NCBI GenBank assembly: GCA_934273635.1
Contig: CAKQSV010000006.1
Span: 1 to 64,000, forward strand
Direction of reading: 5' to 3'
Source of the DNA: an uncultured Alphaproteobacteria bacterium
GTDB taxonomy: Bacteria; Pseudomonadota; Alphaproteobacteria; RF32; CAG-239
Length of the DNA stretch: 64,000 bases
Shown here: positions 33,536-43,409 of the stretch, in pieces
How the letters are laid out: each line of letters opens with the position of its first letter
Numbering within the stretch: position 1 is the first letter of the stretch
Notes under the pieces: model-generated
Seen by the model: only the letters and a program-made list of their open reading frames with translations
Database searches by the model: none
Told to the model about the DNA's origin: nothing
Translations under genes and position numbers: made by a program

Positions 33536-34852
33536 ATGAGCACCACCACCTTCAGCCCTCGTGAAATTGTCTCAGAACTTGACCGCTACATTGTCGGACA
33601 AGAAGACGCCAAAAAAGCCGTTGCAGTTGCTTTGCGCAATCGTTGGCGGAGAATGCAACTCCCCGAGCGCCTCAAAGAAGAAATCGTGCCAAAAAATATT
33701 TTAATGGTCGGTCCGACCGGCGTGGGCAAAACTGAAATTTCTCGCCGTCTGGCCAAACTTGCCAAAGCCCCGTTCATCAAGGTTGAAGCCACCAAATTTA
33801 CCGAAATTGGCTATGTGGGCAGAGATGTTGAATCCATTATTCGCGATTTGGTTGAAAATGCCATCCACAGCACCAAAAAAGAAATGAGCAAACAAGTGCA
33901 AACCAAAGCCGAAAGAGCCGCCGAAGACCGTGTGCTTGAGGTGTTGGTTGGCGCTGATGCCTCAGACGAAACCAAACAAAAATTCCGCACGATGTTGCGC
34001 AACAATCAGCTGAACGATAAAGAAATTGAAATCAGTATTTTAGACAACAGCAACAACACCATGCCCACCATTGACATCCCTGGAATGCCGGGGGCGCAAA
34101 TGGGAATGATTAGCCTTGGCGACTTGTTGGGCAAACCATTTGGTGATAAGTATAAAACAAAAAAAATGACCGTTGGCGATGCCTATAAGGTTTTGATGGA
34201 TGAAGAATGCGACAAGTTATTAGACAATGACGCCATCACCCAAGAGGCGATTAAAGCGGTTGAAAACGACGGCATTGTCTTTATTGACGAGATTGATAAA
34301 ATCACCGGCAAGGACGAACGCCGCGGCGGCGATGTCTCCCGCGAGGGCGTACAAAGAGACTTATTGCCTCTTATTGAAGGAACAACGGTCACCACCAAAT
34401 ACGGCAGTGTTAAAACCGACCATATTTTGTTTATTTGCTCGGGCGCGTTTCATCTGACCAAACCATCTGACTTGTTACCGGAATTACAGGGACGCCTGCC
34501 GATAAGAGTTGAGCTCAAGGCTCTGACTCACGATGATTTTGTTAAGATTTTAACTGAACCGGAAGCAAACTTAATCCAACAATATGTCGCCTTAATGGAC
34601 ACCGAAAACTTTCACTTGAGTTTTTCTGCCGCCGCGATTGATAAGATTGCCGATGTTGCGGTCAAAATCAACGAAAATGTCGAAAATATCGGCGCGCGCC
34701 GCCTGCATACGGTGTTGGAAATTTTACTGGAAGACATCAGCTTTTCCGCCTCCGAACGCAATGGCGAAAATCTGGAAATCACACCGGAAATGGTGAGCGA
34801 AAAACTGGAAAAATACACCCAAAGCAGTGACTTGTCTAAGTTTATACTGTGA
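33536..34852 (+). CDS. hslU: ATP-dependent protease ATPase subunit HslU
   Basis: HslU (438 aa) is the AAA+ unfoldase that feeds proteins to HslV. It has Walker A (GPTGVGKTEISRRLAK), Walker B (GIVFIDEIDKI), the pore-loop GYVGRD, and a shortened intermediate (I) domain at about residues 110-235. The C-terminus (SSDLSKFIL) is the conserved tail that docks into HslV and activates it. It starts two bases after the hslV stop. Its stop TGA overlaps the start region of hemW. Confidence 0.98.
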   Translation: MSTTTFSPREIVSELDRYIVGQEDAKKAVAVALRNRWRRMQLPERLKEEIVPKNILMVGPTGVGKTEISRRLAKLAKAPFIKVEATKFTEIGYVGRDVESIIRDLVENAIHSTKKEMSKQVQTKAERAAEDRVLEVLVGADASDETKQKFRTMLRNNQLNDKEIEISILDNSNNTMPTIDIPGMPGAQMGMISLGDLLGKPFGDKYKTKKMTVGDAYKVLMDEECDKLLDNDAITQEAIKAVENDGIVFIDEIDKITGKDERRGGDVSREGVQRDLLPLIEGTTVTTKYGSVKTDHILFICSGAFHLTKPSDLLPELQGRLPIRVELKALTHDDFVKILTEPEANLIQQYVALMDTENFHLSFSAAAIDKIADVAVKINENVENIGARRLHTVLEILLEDISFSASERNGENLEITPEMVSEKLEKYTQSSDLSKFIL

Positions 34853-36075
34853 TGAAAGACGAAGATAAAAATTTGACGGGGAAATCGGGTTTTGAGGAGA
34901 ATAATACGAGTGACGCCTCGGAGCGCAGAAGCGCAGCGTACATAGACGTACGTGAGCATTCGAGCACCGGACGACGCTCGCAGGATTCCCTCACAACCCG
35001 ATTTCCATTGGGGGTTTATATACATTGGCCTTATTGCCTAACCAAATGCCCCTATTGCGACTTTTTCAGCAGCGTCAAAAAGTGCCAAAACGAAGATGAC
35101 TTAATCAAAAGTTATGAAGAAGATTTGGAATTTTATCATAACTTAAACAACAATTATGAAGTCAAAAGTATTTTTTTTGGCGGTGGCACCCCGTCTTTAA
35201 TCAAACCGCAAAACATTGAACGAATAATCAACCGAATTACCAAACTTTGGGCTTGCGCCCCCAACCTTGAGGTCTCGTTAGAGGCCAACCCCAACAGCAA
35301 TTACCCGCAAATGTTTCGCGAGTTGAAATCAGCCGGAATCAATCGGTTATCCTTAGGTATTCAGGCGTTAAATGAAGAAGACTTGCACTTTTTAGGGCGC
35401 TCGCACACGCTCAACGAGGCTCTTAAGGCGGTTGACGAAGTGGTCTCGACATTTGACAATCACTCGGTTGATTTAATCTATGCCCGCCCGCACCAACAAC
35501 TAAAATCGTGGAAACAAGAGTTGCGACAGGTTGTGTCTTTCGGTTTGAAACATATTTCGCTTTATCAACTAACCATTGAAGAAAAGACCGTGTTTGCGCA
35601 TCGCGGCATCAAGGCGCTCAACGAAGATGACGCCGCCATCATGTATGACTTTACGCTTGCTTACCTCAATCAACACGGCTATCCGCAATACGAGGTCTCC
35701 AACTTTGGCAAACCGTGTGTGCACAACTGCGGCTATTGGCAAGGCTACGACTATGTCGGCGTGGGCAAAGGCGCGCACGGACGCCTGCATATTGACAATA
35801 AAATTTATGAAACCACCCATCACCGCCATCTTGAGCTTTTAACCCCTGAGGAACGCGCCGAAGAACTGGTGATTATGGGCTTGCGCCTGCTTTCCGGAAT
35901 TAACAAACACCGTTTTTATCAAGAATGCGGCTTAGATTTTGAGCAATTCATCAACCTCAAAAATTTGCAAAATCTGAGAGGCGAAAATTTGATAATTGAC
36001 ACCAAGGATACCCTGCGCCCCACCTGTGCAGGCTTAAAAGTCCTCAACAAAATTATTGAAGAGCTTTGTTGTTAA
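34852..36075 (+). CDS. hemW: HemW-like radical SAM protein with a repeat-derived N-terminal extension
   Basis: The 407-aa protein belongs to the HemW (formerly HemN-like) family, thought to insert or carry haem. The radical SAM cluster is C62-xxx-C66-xx-C69 (YCLTKCPYCDF), followed by FFGGGTPSL and LEANPNS, and the HemN C-terminal domain (YEVSNFGKPCVHNCGYWQ). Normal family members begin almost directly at the LGVYIHWPYC segment. Here about 52 extra residues (KSGFEENNTS, DASERRSAAYIDVREHSSTG) are encoded by a palindromic element at 34881-35005 inserted in frame. ATG 34852 overlaps the hslU stop by one base, so the extended form is the natural coupled start. Confidence 0.88.
   Translation: MKDEDKNLTGKSGFEENNTSDASERRSAAYIDVREHSSTGRRSQDSLTTRFPLGVYIHWPYCLTKCPYCDFFSSVKKCQNEDDLIKSYEEDLEFYHNLNNNYEVKSIFFGGGTPSLIKPQNIERIINRITKLWACAPNLEVSLEANPNSNYPQMFRELKSAGINRLSLGIQALNEEDLHFLGRSHTLNEALKAVDEVVSTFDNHSVDLIYARPHQQLKSWKQELRQVVSFGLKHISLYQLTIEEKTVFAHRGIKALNEDDAAIMYDFTLAYLNQHGYPQYEVSNFGKPCVHNCGYWQGYDYVGVGKGAHGRLHIDNKIYETTHHRHLELLTPEERAEELVIMGLRLLSGINKHRFYQECGLDFEQFINLKNLQNLRGENLIIDTKDTLRPTCAGLKVLNKIIEELCC
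34881..35005. repeat. 125-bp palindromic element inside hemW
   Basis: Outer arms at 34881-34897 (GAAATCGGGTTTTGAGG) and 34989-35005 (CCTCACAACCCGATTTC) pair at 16 of 17 positions. Inside are CGTACATAGACGTACG and GAGCG...CGCTC pairings. The element keeps the hemW frame open. This recalls the Rickettsia palindromic elements that insert within genes; no second copy is seen in the window. Confidence 0.7.
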
Positions 36076-36078
36076 GCG

Positions 36079-36125
36079 CAAAAAAACCTGCCGCACACGT
36101 TGGTGAGACAGGTTTGTTTTTGTTT
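36079..36125. terminator. Bidirectional terminator between hemW and the parvulin gene
   Basis: AAAAAACCTG and CAGGTTTGTTTTT form a stem with a long, weakly paired loop, between convergent genes. Confidence 0.65.
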
Positions 36126-36140
36126 GCTCCGGCAATCGGC

Positions 36141-36950
36141 TTATTTTGCCAACTCTTTACCATCCAGACCGTATTTGGTAACTTTAGCTTGTTTTTCCAA
36201 GTTATCCAACACATCGGCCAAAGCCTGTTGCGTCAACATATTTTCAATCTGCGGCTTAACCTCTTTCAACGGTTGTGGTTTAGCGTCGCGAATATCATCA
36301 ATAATAATGACATGGTAGCCGAACTTTGTCTTAACCGGCTTGTCAGAGTATTGACCTTTCTTCATTGAGAAAGCGGCGTTACCAAACTCCGGAACCATCA
36401 TATTTTTGGTAAAATAGCCCAAATCAGCCTCGTCTTTGGAGTATTTTTTAGCCAAATCGTTAAACTTTGCGCCTTTTTTCAGCTGAGCGATAACATCGTT
36501 GGCAACCTTCTCGTCGTCAACCAAAATGTGTCTGGCCTTAACTTCTTTCTGCCCCTGAAACTTTGCTTTGTAGTCATCATAAACTTTATTGACCGAGGCA
36601 TCGGTAACTTTATTTTTGAGCTGTTGTTCCAAATAAATCTTGCGAGCCAATTCTTCTTTGGCGATTTCCAACTGCTCTTTATATTCCGCGCTGTCGGCAA
36701 CTTTGGCGTTAGCCGCGGCCTGAGAAATCACTTTTCCTTTAACAAAAAATTCCAAAGCCTTGGGATAAAACTCATCAAACGGCACACTGGAATTGATTTT
36801 TTGGTTAGATTCGTAAGCTTTTTTAACCTCGGCCACAGTGATTTTCACACCGTTTACCTCGGCAGCCAACCCGTCTTTACCCTCTGCATTGGCATTAACG
36901 CTCGCCATCATCATCGCAAACATAGCTAATGCCGCATATTTTTTTTGCAT
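36141..36950 (-). CDS. Exported parvulin-type peptidyl-prolyl isomerase
   Basis: The 269-aa protein has a signal peptide (MQKKYAALAMFAMMMASVNANA) and acts in the periplasm. Residues 30-130 are a SurA/PrsA-like helical chaperone region. Residues ~138-225 form the parvulin domain: KEVKARHILVDDEKVANDVI, LGYFTKNMMVPEFGNAAFSM, and KTKFGYHVIIIDDI, all well kept including both histidines of the active site. ATG 36950 follows GGAGGT at six bases and is preferred to the GTG at 36953. It probably helps fold outer-membrane proteins. It is a single gene, divergent from secA. Confidence 0.92.
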   Translation of the reverse strand: MQKKYAALAMFAMMMASVNANAEGKDGLAAEVNGVKITVAEVKKAYESNQKINSSVPFDEFYPKALEFFVKGKVISQAAANAKVADSAEYKEQLEIAKEELARKIYLEQQLKNKVTDASVNKVYDDYKAKFQGQKEVKARHILVDDEKVANDVIAQLKKGAKFNDLAKKYSKDEADLGYFTKNMMVPEFGNAAFSMKKGQYSDKPVKTKFGYHVIIIDDIRDAKPQPLKEVKPQIENMLTQQALADVLDNLEKQAKVTKYGLDGKELAK

Positions 36951-37131
36951 CACTGACCTCCGATAAAAATTTCACATCAGGTCAAATATAATACATCGTT
37001 GCAAAAATCCAATCATTTTTTTCATATAGGTTTATAACTTTGGGATTATAATTGAGTAAAGTATTGACTTTATATTATATAGACACTAAATGTTAGAATA
37101 ACTTGGAATAGATAATAAGGTGTAAAGTATA

Positions 37132-39858
37132 ATGTTAAGCAAGGTAGCACGCTGCATTTTCGGCAGTGCCAATGACAGATTTGTGAACAAACAATACAAA
37201 ATCGTTCAGCAAATCAACAATTTAGAACCATCAATTAAACAGCTCAGCGATACCGAATTAAAAGCCAAAACCGACGAGTTCCGCCGCCGCATTAAGGAGG
37301 GCGAAACCTTGGACGAACTTTTGCCAGAAGCCTTTGCCGTTGTGCGCGAGGCCGCGTGGCGCACGCTGGGTCAACGTCACTATGATGTTCAGCTCATTGG
37401 CGGTATTGTGCTGCACAAAGGCATGATTGCCGAGATGAAAACCGGTGAAGGTAAAACGCTTGTCGCCACTTTGGCCGCCTATCTTAACGCGCTTGAGGGC
37501 AAAGGCGTGCACATTGTCACCGTCAACGACTATTTGGCCAAACGCGACGCCGAGTGGATGGGACAGGTTTATCGCTTTTTGGGCTTAACCGTCGACTACA
37601 TCGTCCACGAAAAAAATGACGAAGAACGCCGCGCCGCCTATAACTGTGACATTATCTACGGCACCAACAACGAGTTGGGCTTTGACTACCTGCGCGATAA
37701 CATGAAGTTCAGCCTTGAAGAAATGGTGCAACGCCCCTTCAACTACGCTATCGTCGATGAGGTTGACTCAATTTTGATTGATGAGGCTCGCACGCCATTG
37801 ATTATCTCCGGCGCCGCCGAGGATTCTTCCGAAAAATATATCAGCGTCAACAAAATTATTCCGCAACTCAACGCTTGCGACTATGAAAAAGACGAAAAAG
37901 CCCGCAGTGTGGTTTTAACCGAATGCGGTATGGAACACATCGAACAACTGCTCAAATCGGTCGGTTTAATCACCGAAGGCGGCTTGTATGACATTAACAA
38001 CGTCACATTGGTGCAATATGTCAATCAGGCTCTCCGCGCGCACAAAATTCACACCAAAGACGTTGACTACATCGTCAAAGACGGCAAGGTGATGATTATT
38101 GACGAGTTTACCGGTCGTATTATGGAAGGTCGCCGCTACTCCGACGGTTTGCATCAGGCGATTGAGGCCAAAGAAGGCGTTAAGATTCAGTCCGAGAACC
38201 AAACTTTGGCATCCATCACGTTCCAAAACTACTTCCGCCTTTATCCCAAATTATCCGGTATGACCGGTACCGCCATGACCGAAGAGGCTGAATTTGGTGA
38301 TATTTACAACCTCTGCTGTGTTGAAATTCCAACCAACCGCCCGATTCTGCGCAAAGACGAACACGACGTTATTTATCGCACCGAAAAAGAAAAATATAAG
38401 GCGATTATCGATACCATTATGGAGTGCCACGCCAAAGGGCAGCCGGTTTTGGTCGGCACCACTTCGATTGAAAAATCAGAGTTGATTGCCAATATGTTAG
38501 CGCAACATACTAATGTCAAATTTCAGGTTTTGAACGCCCGCCACCACGAGCGTGAGGCCGCGATTGTGGCTCAGGCCGGTGTTTTGGGAGCGATCACCAT
38601 TGCCACCAATATGGCAGGACGCGGTACCGATATTCAGCTTGGCGGTAACGTTGATATGCGTCTTAAAGAAATGCTGACCGGTTCTGAAACCCCCGAGCAA
38701 ATTGCCGAACTGAAAGAAACCGTCAAAAAAGAAGTTGAAGACAACAAAGCTAAAGTTTTGGCCGCCGGCGGTTTATACATTTTGGGTACCGAGCGCCACG
38801 AAAGTCGCCGTATCGACAACCAGTTGCGCGGTCGTTCCGGTCGTCAGGGCGACCCCGGAACCTCAAAATTTTTCCTGTCGCTTGAAGATGATTTAATGCG
38901 CATTTTCGGCTCGGAGAAGATGTCGATTATGCTGCAACGCCTCGGCTTGCCCGAAGGTGAAGCTCTGATCCACCCATGGATTAGCAAAGCTTTGGAAAAA
39001 GCTCAGCAAAAAGTTGAAGAACGTAACTTTGATATTCGTAAAAACCTGCTGAAATACGACAATGTTATGAACGACCAACGCAAGGTGATTTATGAACAAC
39101 GCAAAGAGCTGATGAGCGCGACCGATGTTTCCGAAACCGTGCGTGATATGCGCGAAGAATACATCTCCGACCTCATCGCCTACTACTTGCCGCGTCATCA
39201 GGCACCGAGCGAGTGGAACTTGCAACCGTTGGCGCAAGAGCTCAACAACATTACCGGTTTTGACTTTCCGCTCTCTCAGTGGGCGAAAGAACCCGAGATT
39301 GACGTTGACACGATTGCAACCAAAGCCACCGAGTTTTTGGAAAAATCTTTGGCTGAGAAAAACGCGCACGTCCCGACAGAGATTATGCGTATGCTTGAGA
39401 AAAACATTTTGCTGCAAGTGCTTGATCAGCTGTGGAAAGACCATATCGCCACGCTTGACCTGATGCGTCACACCATCGTTTTGCGCGCTTATGGTCAAAA
39501 AGACCCCTTGATTGAATATAAGAAAGAGGCTTTCAACTTGTTTGCCGAAATGCTAGACCAACTGCGTGAAAAAGTCACGTTCTTGCTCTGCCGCGCCATT
39601 ATTCAGACCGAGGCGGCCGAAAGTTGGCAGAATGCGCCTCATGCGCCGCAAAAACTCGAGACTGTGCACGAACAGCCGCAGACTTTTGTCGGTTCTCCTT
39701 CAGCCGAAGACGAGCCGGAGCAATCCAAACAGCCGTTTGCCTATGGTCAGCAGCCGTTTGATAAGAACAACCCCGAAACGTGGGGCAAAATCTCGCGTAA
39801 CGACCCCTGCCCCTGCGGTAGCGGCAAAAAATACAAACATTGCCACGGTAAAATCTAA
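37132..39858 (+). CDS. secA: Protein translocase ATPase SecA
   Basis: SecA (908 aa) drives preproteins through SecYEG using ATP. Conserved parts are MKTGEGKTLVATLAAYLNAL (Walker A), NYAIVDEVDSILIDEARTPL (Walker B), ATNMAGRGTDIQLGG and RRIDNQLRGRSGRQGDPG. The C-terminal zinc motif is CPCGSGKKYKHCHG, the SecB- and ribosome-binding tail, ending with lysine-isoleucine. AAGGTG precedes ATG 37132. A TTGACT at about 37072 may be its -35. It ends in a bidirectional terminator, so it is monocistronic. Confidence 0.99.
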   Translation: MLSKVARCIFGSANDRFVNKQYKIVQQINNLEPSIKQLSDTELKAKTDEFRRRIKEGETLDELLPEAFAVVREAAWRTLGQRHYDVQLIGGIVLHKGMIAEMKTGEGKTLVATLAAYLNALEGKGVHIVTVNDYLAKRDAEWMGQVYRFLGLTVDYIVHEKNDEERRAAYNCDIIYGTNNELGFDYLRDNMKFSLEEMVQRPFNYAIVDEVDSILIDEARTPLIISGAAEDSSEKYISVNKIIPQLNACDYEKDEKARSVVLTECGMEHIEQLLKSVGLITEGGLYDINNVTLVQYVNQALRAHKIHTKDVDYIVKDGKVMIIDEFTGRIMEGRRYSDGLHQAIEAKEGVKIQSENQTLASITFQNYFRLYPKLSGMTGTAMTEEAEFGDIYNLCCVEIPTNRPILRKDEHDVIYRTEKEKYKAIIDTIMECHAKGQPVLVGTTSIEKSELIANMLAQHTNVKFQVLNARHHEREAAIVAQAGVLGAITIATNMAGRGTDIQLGGNVDMRLKEMLTGSETPEQIAELKETVKKEVEDNKAKVLAAGGLYILGTERHESRRIDNQLRGRSGRQGDPGTSKFFLSLEDDLMRIFGSEKMSIMLQRLGLPEGEALIHPWISKALEKAQQKVEERNFDIRKNLLKYDNVMNDQRKVIYEQRKELMSATDVSETVRDMREEYISDLIAYYLPRHQAPSEWNLQPLAQELNNITGFDFPLSQWAKEPEIDVDTIATKATEFLEKSLAEKNAHVPTEIMRMLEKNILLQVLDQLWKDHIATLDLMRHTIVLRAYGQKDPLIEYKKEAFNLFAEMLDQLREKVTFLLCRAIIQTEAAESWQNAPHAPQKLETVHEQPQTFVGSPSAEDEPEQSKQPFAYGQQPFDKNNPETWGKISRNDPCPCGSGKKYKHCHGKI

Positions 39859-39871
39859 CGACCGTGCCACA

Positions 39872-39908
39872 AACAAAAAACAGGTGTTATGACAACACCT
39901 GTTTTTTT
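39872..39908. terminator. Bidirectional terminator between secA and yqgE
   Basis: AAAAAACAGGTGTT and AACACCTGTTTTTT form a 14-bp stem with a 4- to 5-base loop. Confidence 0.92.
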
Positions 39909-39933
39909 GTTGCTCCGTCGACGGGGACAGCAA

Positions 39934-40497
39934 CTAAGCGCGACCGCAAACCGCTGACAGACGGGCGATATCTATGCCCAAATCGCTCATAGCCTTCTGC
40001 CACTTGTCTTCATCTTTGGTGCGAAACACCAGTTCCGGCGTAGGCTTAACCACCATCCAAGCGTTATTAATAATCTCTTGTTCCAACTGATTGGGCGCCC
40101 AACTGGCATACCCCAACGCAATCAAATTGTCCTTAGGACCGATACCGAACGCAATATCGGTAATAATATCAATAGAAGACGACACCGCAATATCATCGTC
40201 GATCACCACCGTGTCTTCCTTAACATAGTCGGTTGAGTGCAACACAAAGCCTCTCACCTTTTCCAACGGTCCGCCCTGATGCAAATCTATCGGCACCACG
40301 GGACTGATATTGGCAATCGGCAACTGATTAGCCAAATCGGCAAACGAAAATTCCTTAATTTTTTTATTCACCACAAAACCCATCGCGCCGTTTTCGGAGT
40401 GAGAGCAAATATAGATAAGCGAATTATCAAAACGCTCGTCCCCCATATTCGGCATAGCCACCAAACATTTACCGGTCAAAAAATCATGTTTCTGCAT
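39934..40497 (-). CDS. YqgE/AlgH family protein
   Basis: The 187-aa protein matches the YqgE/AlgH (UPF0301) family: LTGKCLVAMPNMGDERFDNS, ICSHSENGAMGFVVNKK, LHQGGPLEKVRGFVLHSTD and ALGYASWAPNQLEQEI. The fold is soluble; the biochemical role is not established, although AlgH has been linked to alginate regulation in Pseudomonas. It is convergent with secA and divergent from the second DsbD-like gene, about 90 bases away. Length is typical of the family. Confidence 0.93.
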   Translation of the reverse strand: MQKHDFLTGKCLVAMPNMGDERFDNSLIYICSHSENGAMGFVVNKKIKEFSFADLANQLPIANISPVVPIDLHQGGPLEKVRGFVLHSTDYVKEDTVVIDDDIAVSSSIDIITDIAFGIGPKDNLIALGYASWAPNQLEQEIINNAWMVVKPTPELVFRTKDEDKWQKAMSDLGIDIARLSAVCGRA

Positions 40498-40589
40498 TGC
40501 GGCACACTCTTCTACAATTTATATTAACACTTTTCTGTTATTATATAATAAAATTAACTACAATTACAATTTTTTCTTATGGTATCCGC

Positions 40590-43310
40590 ATGAAAACTTT
40601 TATTTTGGCTTGTTTTTTGGCTCTGTTCAGCCCCGCGACCATGGCGCAAGAGACCGACAACGGTCAGGTTATTGTTGATATAGATTCGCAAGACGATGAG
40701 CAATACAAAAGTATCGGCGTTGCCGATATGGTTGAAGCCGTGGTAGAAGTCGGCGATTATTTTAACAAAAATTACCCCGATGACAAAATTGACTCAGACC
40801 TCAAGCCTGATATTAAAAAGTTTTTTCCCAACCTCACCACACAGGAGCTGTACGATAAAGAGTCGCTGATTCGCAAAAGCGTTAAAATCTTTCGTTGGGG
40901 CAAAGACAAGTTTGCCGAAATCAAAAGCGCGTTTTTAGCGCCCAAAGAGCCGGAACTGACCTACCGTGACGAAGACTACGAAAAAGCCTCGGACTACACT
41001 TATGTTGATGTCGGACAAGACAAAACCCGCGTTGTGACCGATATTAAAAAAGTCATCTCATACAGCGTCAATCTTAAAGAACAGAAAAACTATGAAGACT
41101 ATGCGCAACGTCACGAAAACACCGCCAAAGCCGAGGCGATGTTCCCCGAGATTGTCAAACTCAAACGCATTTGGGACAAAATTGAGCTTAAAAAGCTCCC
41201 GTTTTATGGCACGATTTATCCCGACCCCAAAACCGACGGCGAAGGTATTACCCCGTGGTTAGAGCAAAAACACGCCAAATTGCGGTTGGCAAGCGCCTAT
41301 TCTCGCCTTGAGGGCAACCACCAACTCAAAAGCGTGGCGCATGTCAAACTTGACGCCGGTTGGGTGCTTTTGGCGCAAAAATATGATCGTCACCCACCGA
41401 TTTCGATTAAGTTTAACGGCTCGCAAAACCTTGCGCAGTGCCGCTTTTTCTATCCCGCGCCGCACCGCATTGTCTTGCCCGACGGCGACCTTGTGACCTA
41501 TGCCAACAACTTTGGCGCCCCGATAGAGTGCGACGTGGTCAACCCCGATGTGCCAGCCCTGCTCAGTGCCCAAATCACATACAGCCTGTGCAACGAAGAC
41601 AAACTGTGCTTGCAACAACAAGCTGACTTAAACCTTGAAATTAAGAACGGCAGTGGCTTCAGCACCGTTATGCAAAACTTCATCACCCAAAGTTTTAACC
41701 ACCTGCCAAACAGCGGCGAAGACGGCATCGCCGTTCAAGATGTTTCGGTAGAAAATAACGAACAATCCCCCTCTGGACAAACGCTGAGAATTATAATTGA
41801 CAGCGACAGCACGATTGCCAACCCCGACATTTTCGTCAACGCCGGAAACAATGTTTTATTCGGCTCGCCGCGTATTGCGATTGACGGCAAACGTATTTCC
41901 GCCCGTATCGACATCATCTCGCCCAACGCCGAGCTTGAAGGCAAAGAGATTGAGCTGACGATTTTGCCCGACAGCATCCATGCCTATCGCCTACGCAAAA
42001 CCGTTTTGTCATCCTCGGTGTTTGACATCAACAGCAAGACCCTCAACTTAGGGCTGTTGTTACTCGCGGTATTAGGTGGTTTTCTGCTCAACTTTATGCC
42101 TTGCGTGTTTCCGGTACTGTCGCTTAAAATCCTGTCTCTCACGCGCTTTGGCGCCAAAACCACCCGCAATATCAAAACCGATTTCAGCCTGAGCATTGCC
42201 GGAATTTTCAGTGGTTTCTGGGCATTGGCGGCGGTTCTGTCCGTGCTTAAAATCCTCGGACGCAACCTTGGTTGGGGCTTACAATTTCAAAATCCTTACT
42301 TTGTGATTGTGATGATTTTTGCCATTATGCTGTTTTTGGCGCAAATCAACAATATTCTGCCGTGGCGTTTCCGCACCCCCGAGGTTTTGCAAAAACAAAA
42401 ATTTACCCCCAAATGGGATTCCTTCTTCTCCGGTCTGTTAGTGGTGATTATGGCCACGCCCTGCACCGGTCCCTACCTTGGCACCACCATCGGCTTTGCC
42501 CTCGCCGGCTCGCCTTTGGATATTTTCGCCATTTTGAGCGCCGTTGCCTGCGGTTTGGCTCTGCCTTACATGGTGTTGCTGATAGCGCCTGACCTGTCGG
42601 TTTTCATCCCCACCCCCGGAGAGTGGATGCAAAAATTGCAAAAATTTATGAGTCTGATGTTGGTTTTAACGCTGATTTGGCTCTTTTGCATCTTGGCGGC
42701 GCAAAGCTCAGCTTGGACAATCAGCGGCATTGTCGCTCTGAGTGTTGTTTTTTATCTGACGGTTTATCTTTATTACCAAAGCCTGCGCGAGGTTGAGATT
42801 GTGGTCGGCAAACAACAGGAGGTTCTGGCGCGTGGTCGTCGCAGTCTGCACCTGATGTTCGGAACAATCCTCATCTTGTGGCTGATTGCCGCGCTTGCCC
42901 TCGGCGGCAACGGCTTTGCCAAGCACCAACAACAAAATGCCACGCAAAACCTGCAACAGCTCGACTTTAACCAAATCGGACAATACGTCGCCAATGGCGA
43001 AAATGTATTGGTCAGAGTTGGCGCTGATTGGTGCTTGACTTGCAGCTATAACAACATTTTGGTGTTCAACAATAAAAGTGTTGAGAAATTCTCGCAACAA
43101 TACAACCTGCGTATCATCACGCTGGACTGGACGGAATATAACCCCGAGATTTTGGCGTTTATGAGTGAATACGGACGTCGAGGTCTGCCGTTTTATATTT
43201 TATACAGCCGCAAAGTGCCCGAAGGTTTGGTTTTGCCTGAAATTTTGAGCCAGATGGAATTTGAAAACATCTTGCGCAACGCCGGCGTCATCACGCAGCA
43301 AAACGACTGA
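40590..43310 (+). CDS. DsbD-like thiol:disulfide protein with a long N-terminal extension
   Basis: The 906-aa protein has a signal peptide (MKTFILACFLALFSPATMAQ). Residues ~25-200 are an extra charged region with no match that I recognise, rich in KxDxxE segments. Next comes a DsbD-type N-terminal domain with CNEDKLC. The membrane domain carries NFMPCVFPVL and ATPCTGPYLG, the two cysteines of the electron relay, and the C-terminal thioredoxin domain has ADWCLTC. ATG 40590 gives a clean signal peptide; the upstream ATG 40497 overlaps yqgE. The Shine-Dalgarno is weak. It is larger than the relative at 20495 and likely serves other periplasmic partners. Confidence 0.88.
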   Translation: MKTFILACFLALFSPATMAQETDNGQVIVDIDSQDDEQYKSIGVADMVEAVVEVGDYFNKNYPDDKIDSDLKPDIKKFFPNLTTQELYDKESLIRKSVKIFRWGKDKFAEIKSAFLAPKEPELTYRDEDYEKASDYTYVDVGQDKTRVVTDIKKVISYSVNLKEQKNYEDYAQRHENTAKAEAMFPEIVKLKRIWDKIELKKLPFYGTIYPDPKTDGEGITPWLEQKHAKLRLASAYSRLEGNHQLKSVAHVKLDAGWVLLAQKYDRHPPISIKFNGSQNLAQCRFFYPAPHRIVLPDGDLVTYANNFGAPIECDVVNPDVPALLSAQITYSLCNEDKLCLQQQADLNLEIKNGSGFSTVMQNFITQSFNHLPNSGEDGIAVQDVSVENNEQSPSGQTLRIIIDSDSTIANPDIFVNAGNNVLFGSPRIAIDGKRISARIDIISPNAELEGKEIELTILPDSIHAYRLRKTVLSSSVFDINSKTLNLGLLLLAVLGGFLLNFMPCVFPVLSLKILSLTRFGAKTTRNIKTDFSLSIAGIFSGFWALAAVLSVLKILGRNLGWGLQFQNPYFVIVMIFAIMLFLAQINNILPWRFRTPEVLQKQKFTPKWDSFFSGLLVVIMATPCTGPYLGTTIGFALAGSPLDIFAILSAVACGLALPYMVLLIAPDLSVFIPTPGEWMQKLQKFMSLMLVLTLIWLFCILAAQSSAWTISGIVALSVVFYLTVYLYYQSLREVEIVVGKQQEVLARGRRSLHLMFGTILILWLIAALALGGNGFAKHQQQNATQNLQQLDFNQIGQYVANGENVLVRVGADWCLTCSYNNILVFNNKSVEKFSQQYNLRIITLDWTEYNPEILAFMSEYGRRGLPFYILYSRKVPEGLVLPEILSQMEFENILRNAGVITQQND

Positions 43311-43409
43311 AATTTCGCTAATGTTTTTGTGTTGCAGTTTGGTTGGTTTCATATTATATCATAGTAAGAACATTTCTAAACCTTAACCTCAGCATAAGGA
43401 AAAATTTTA

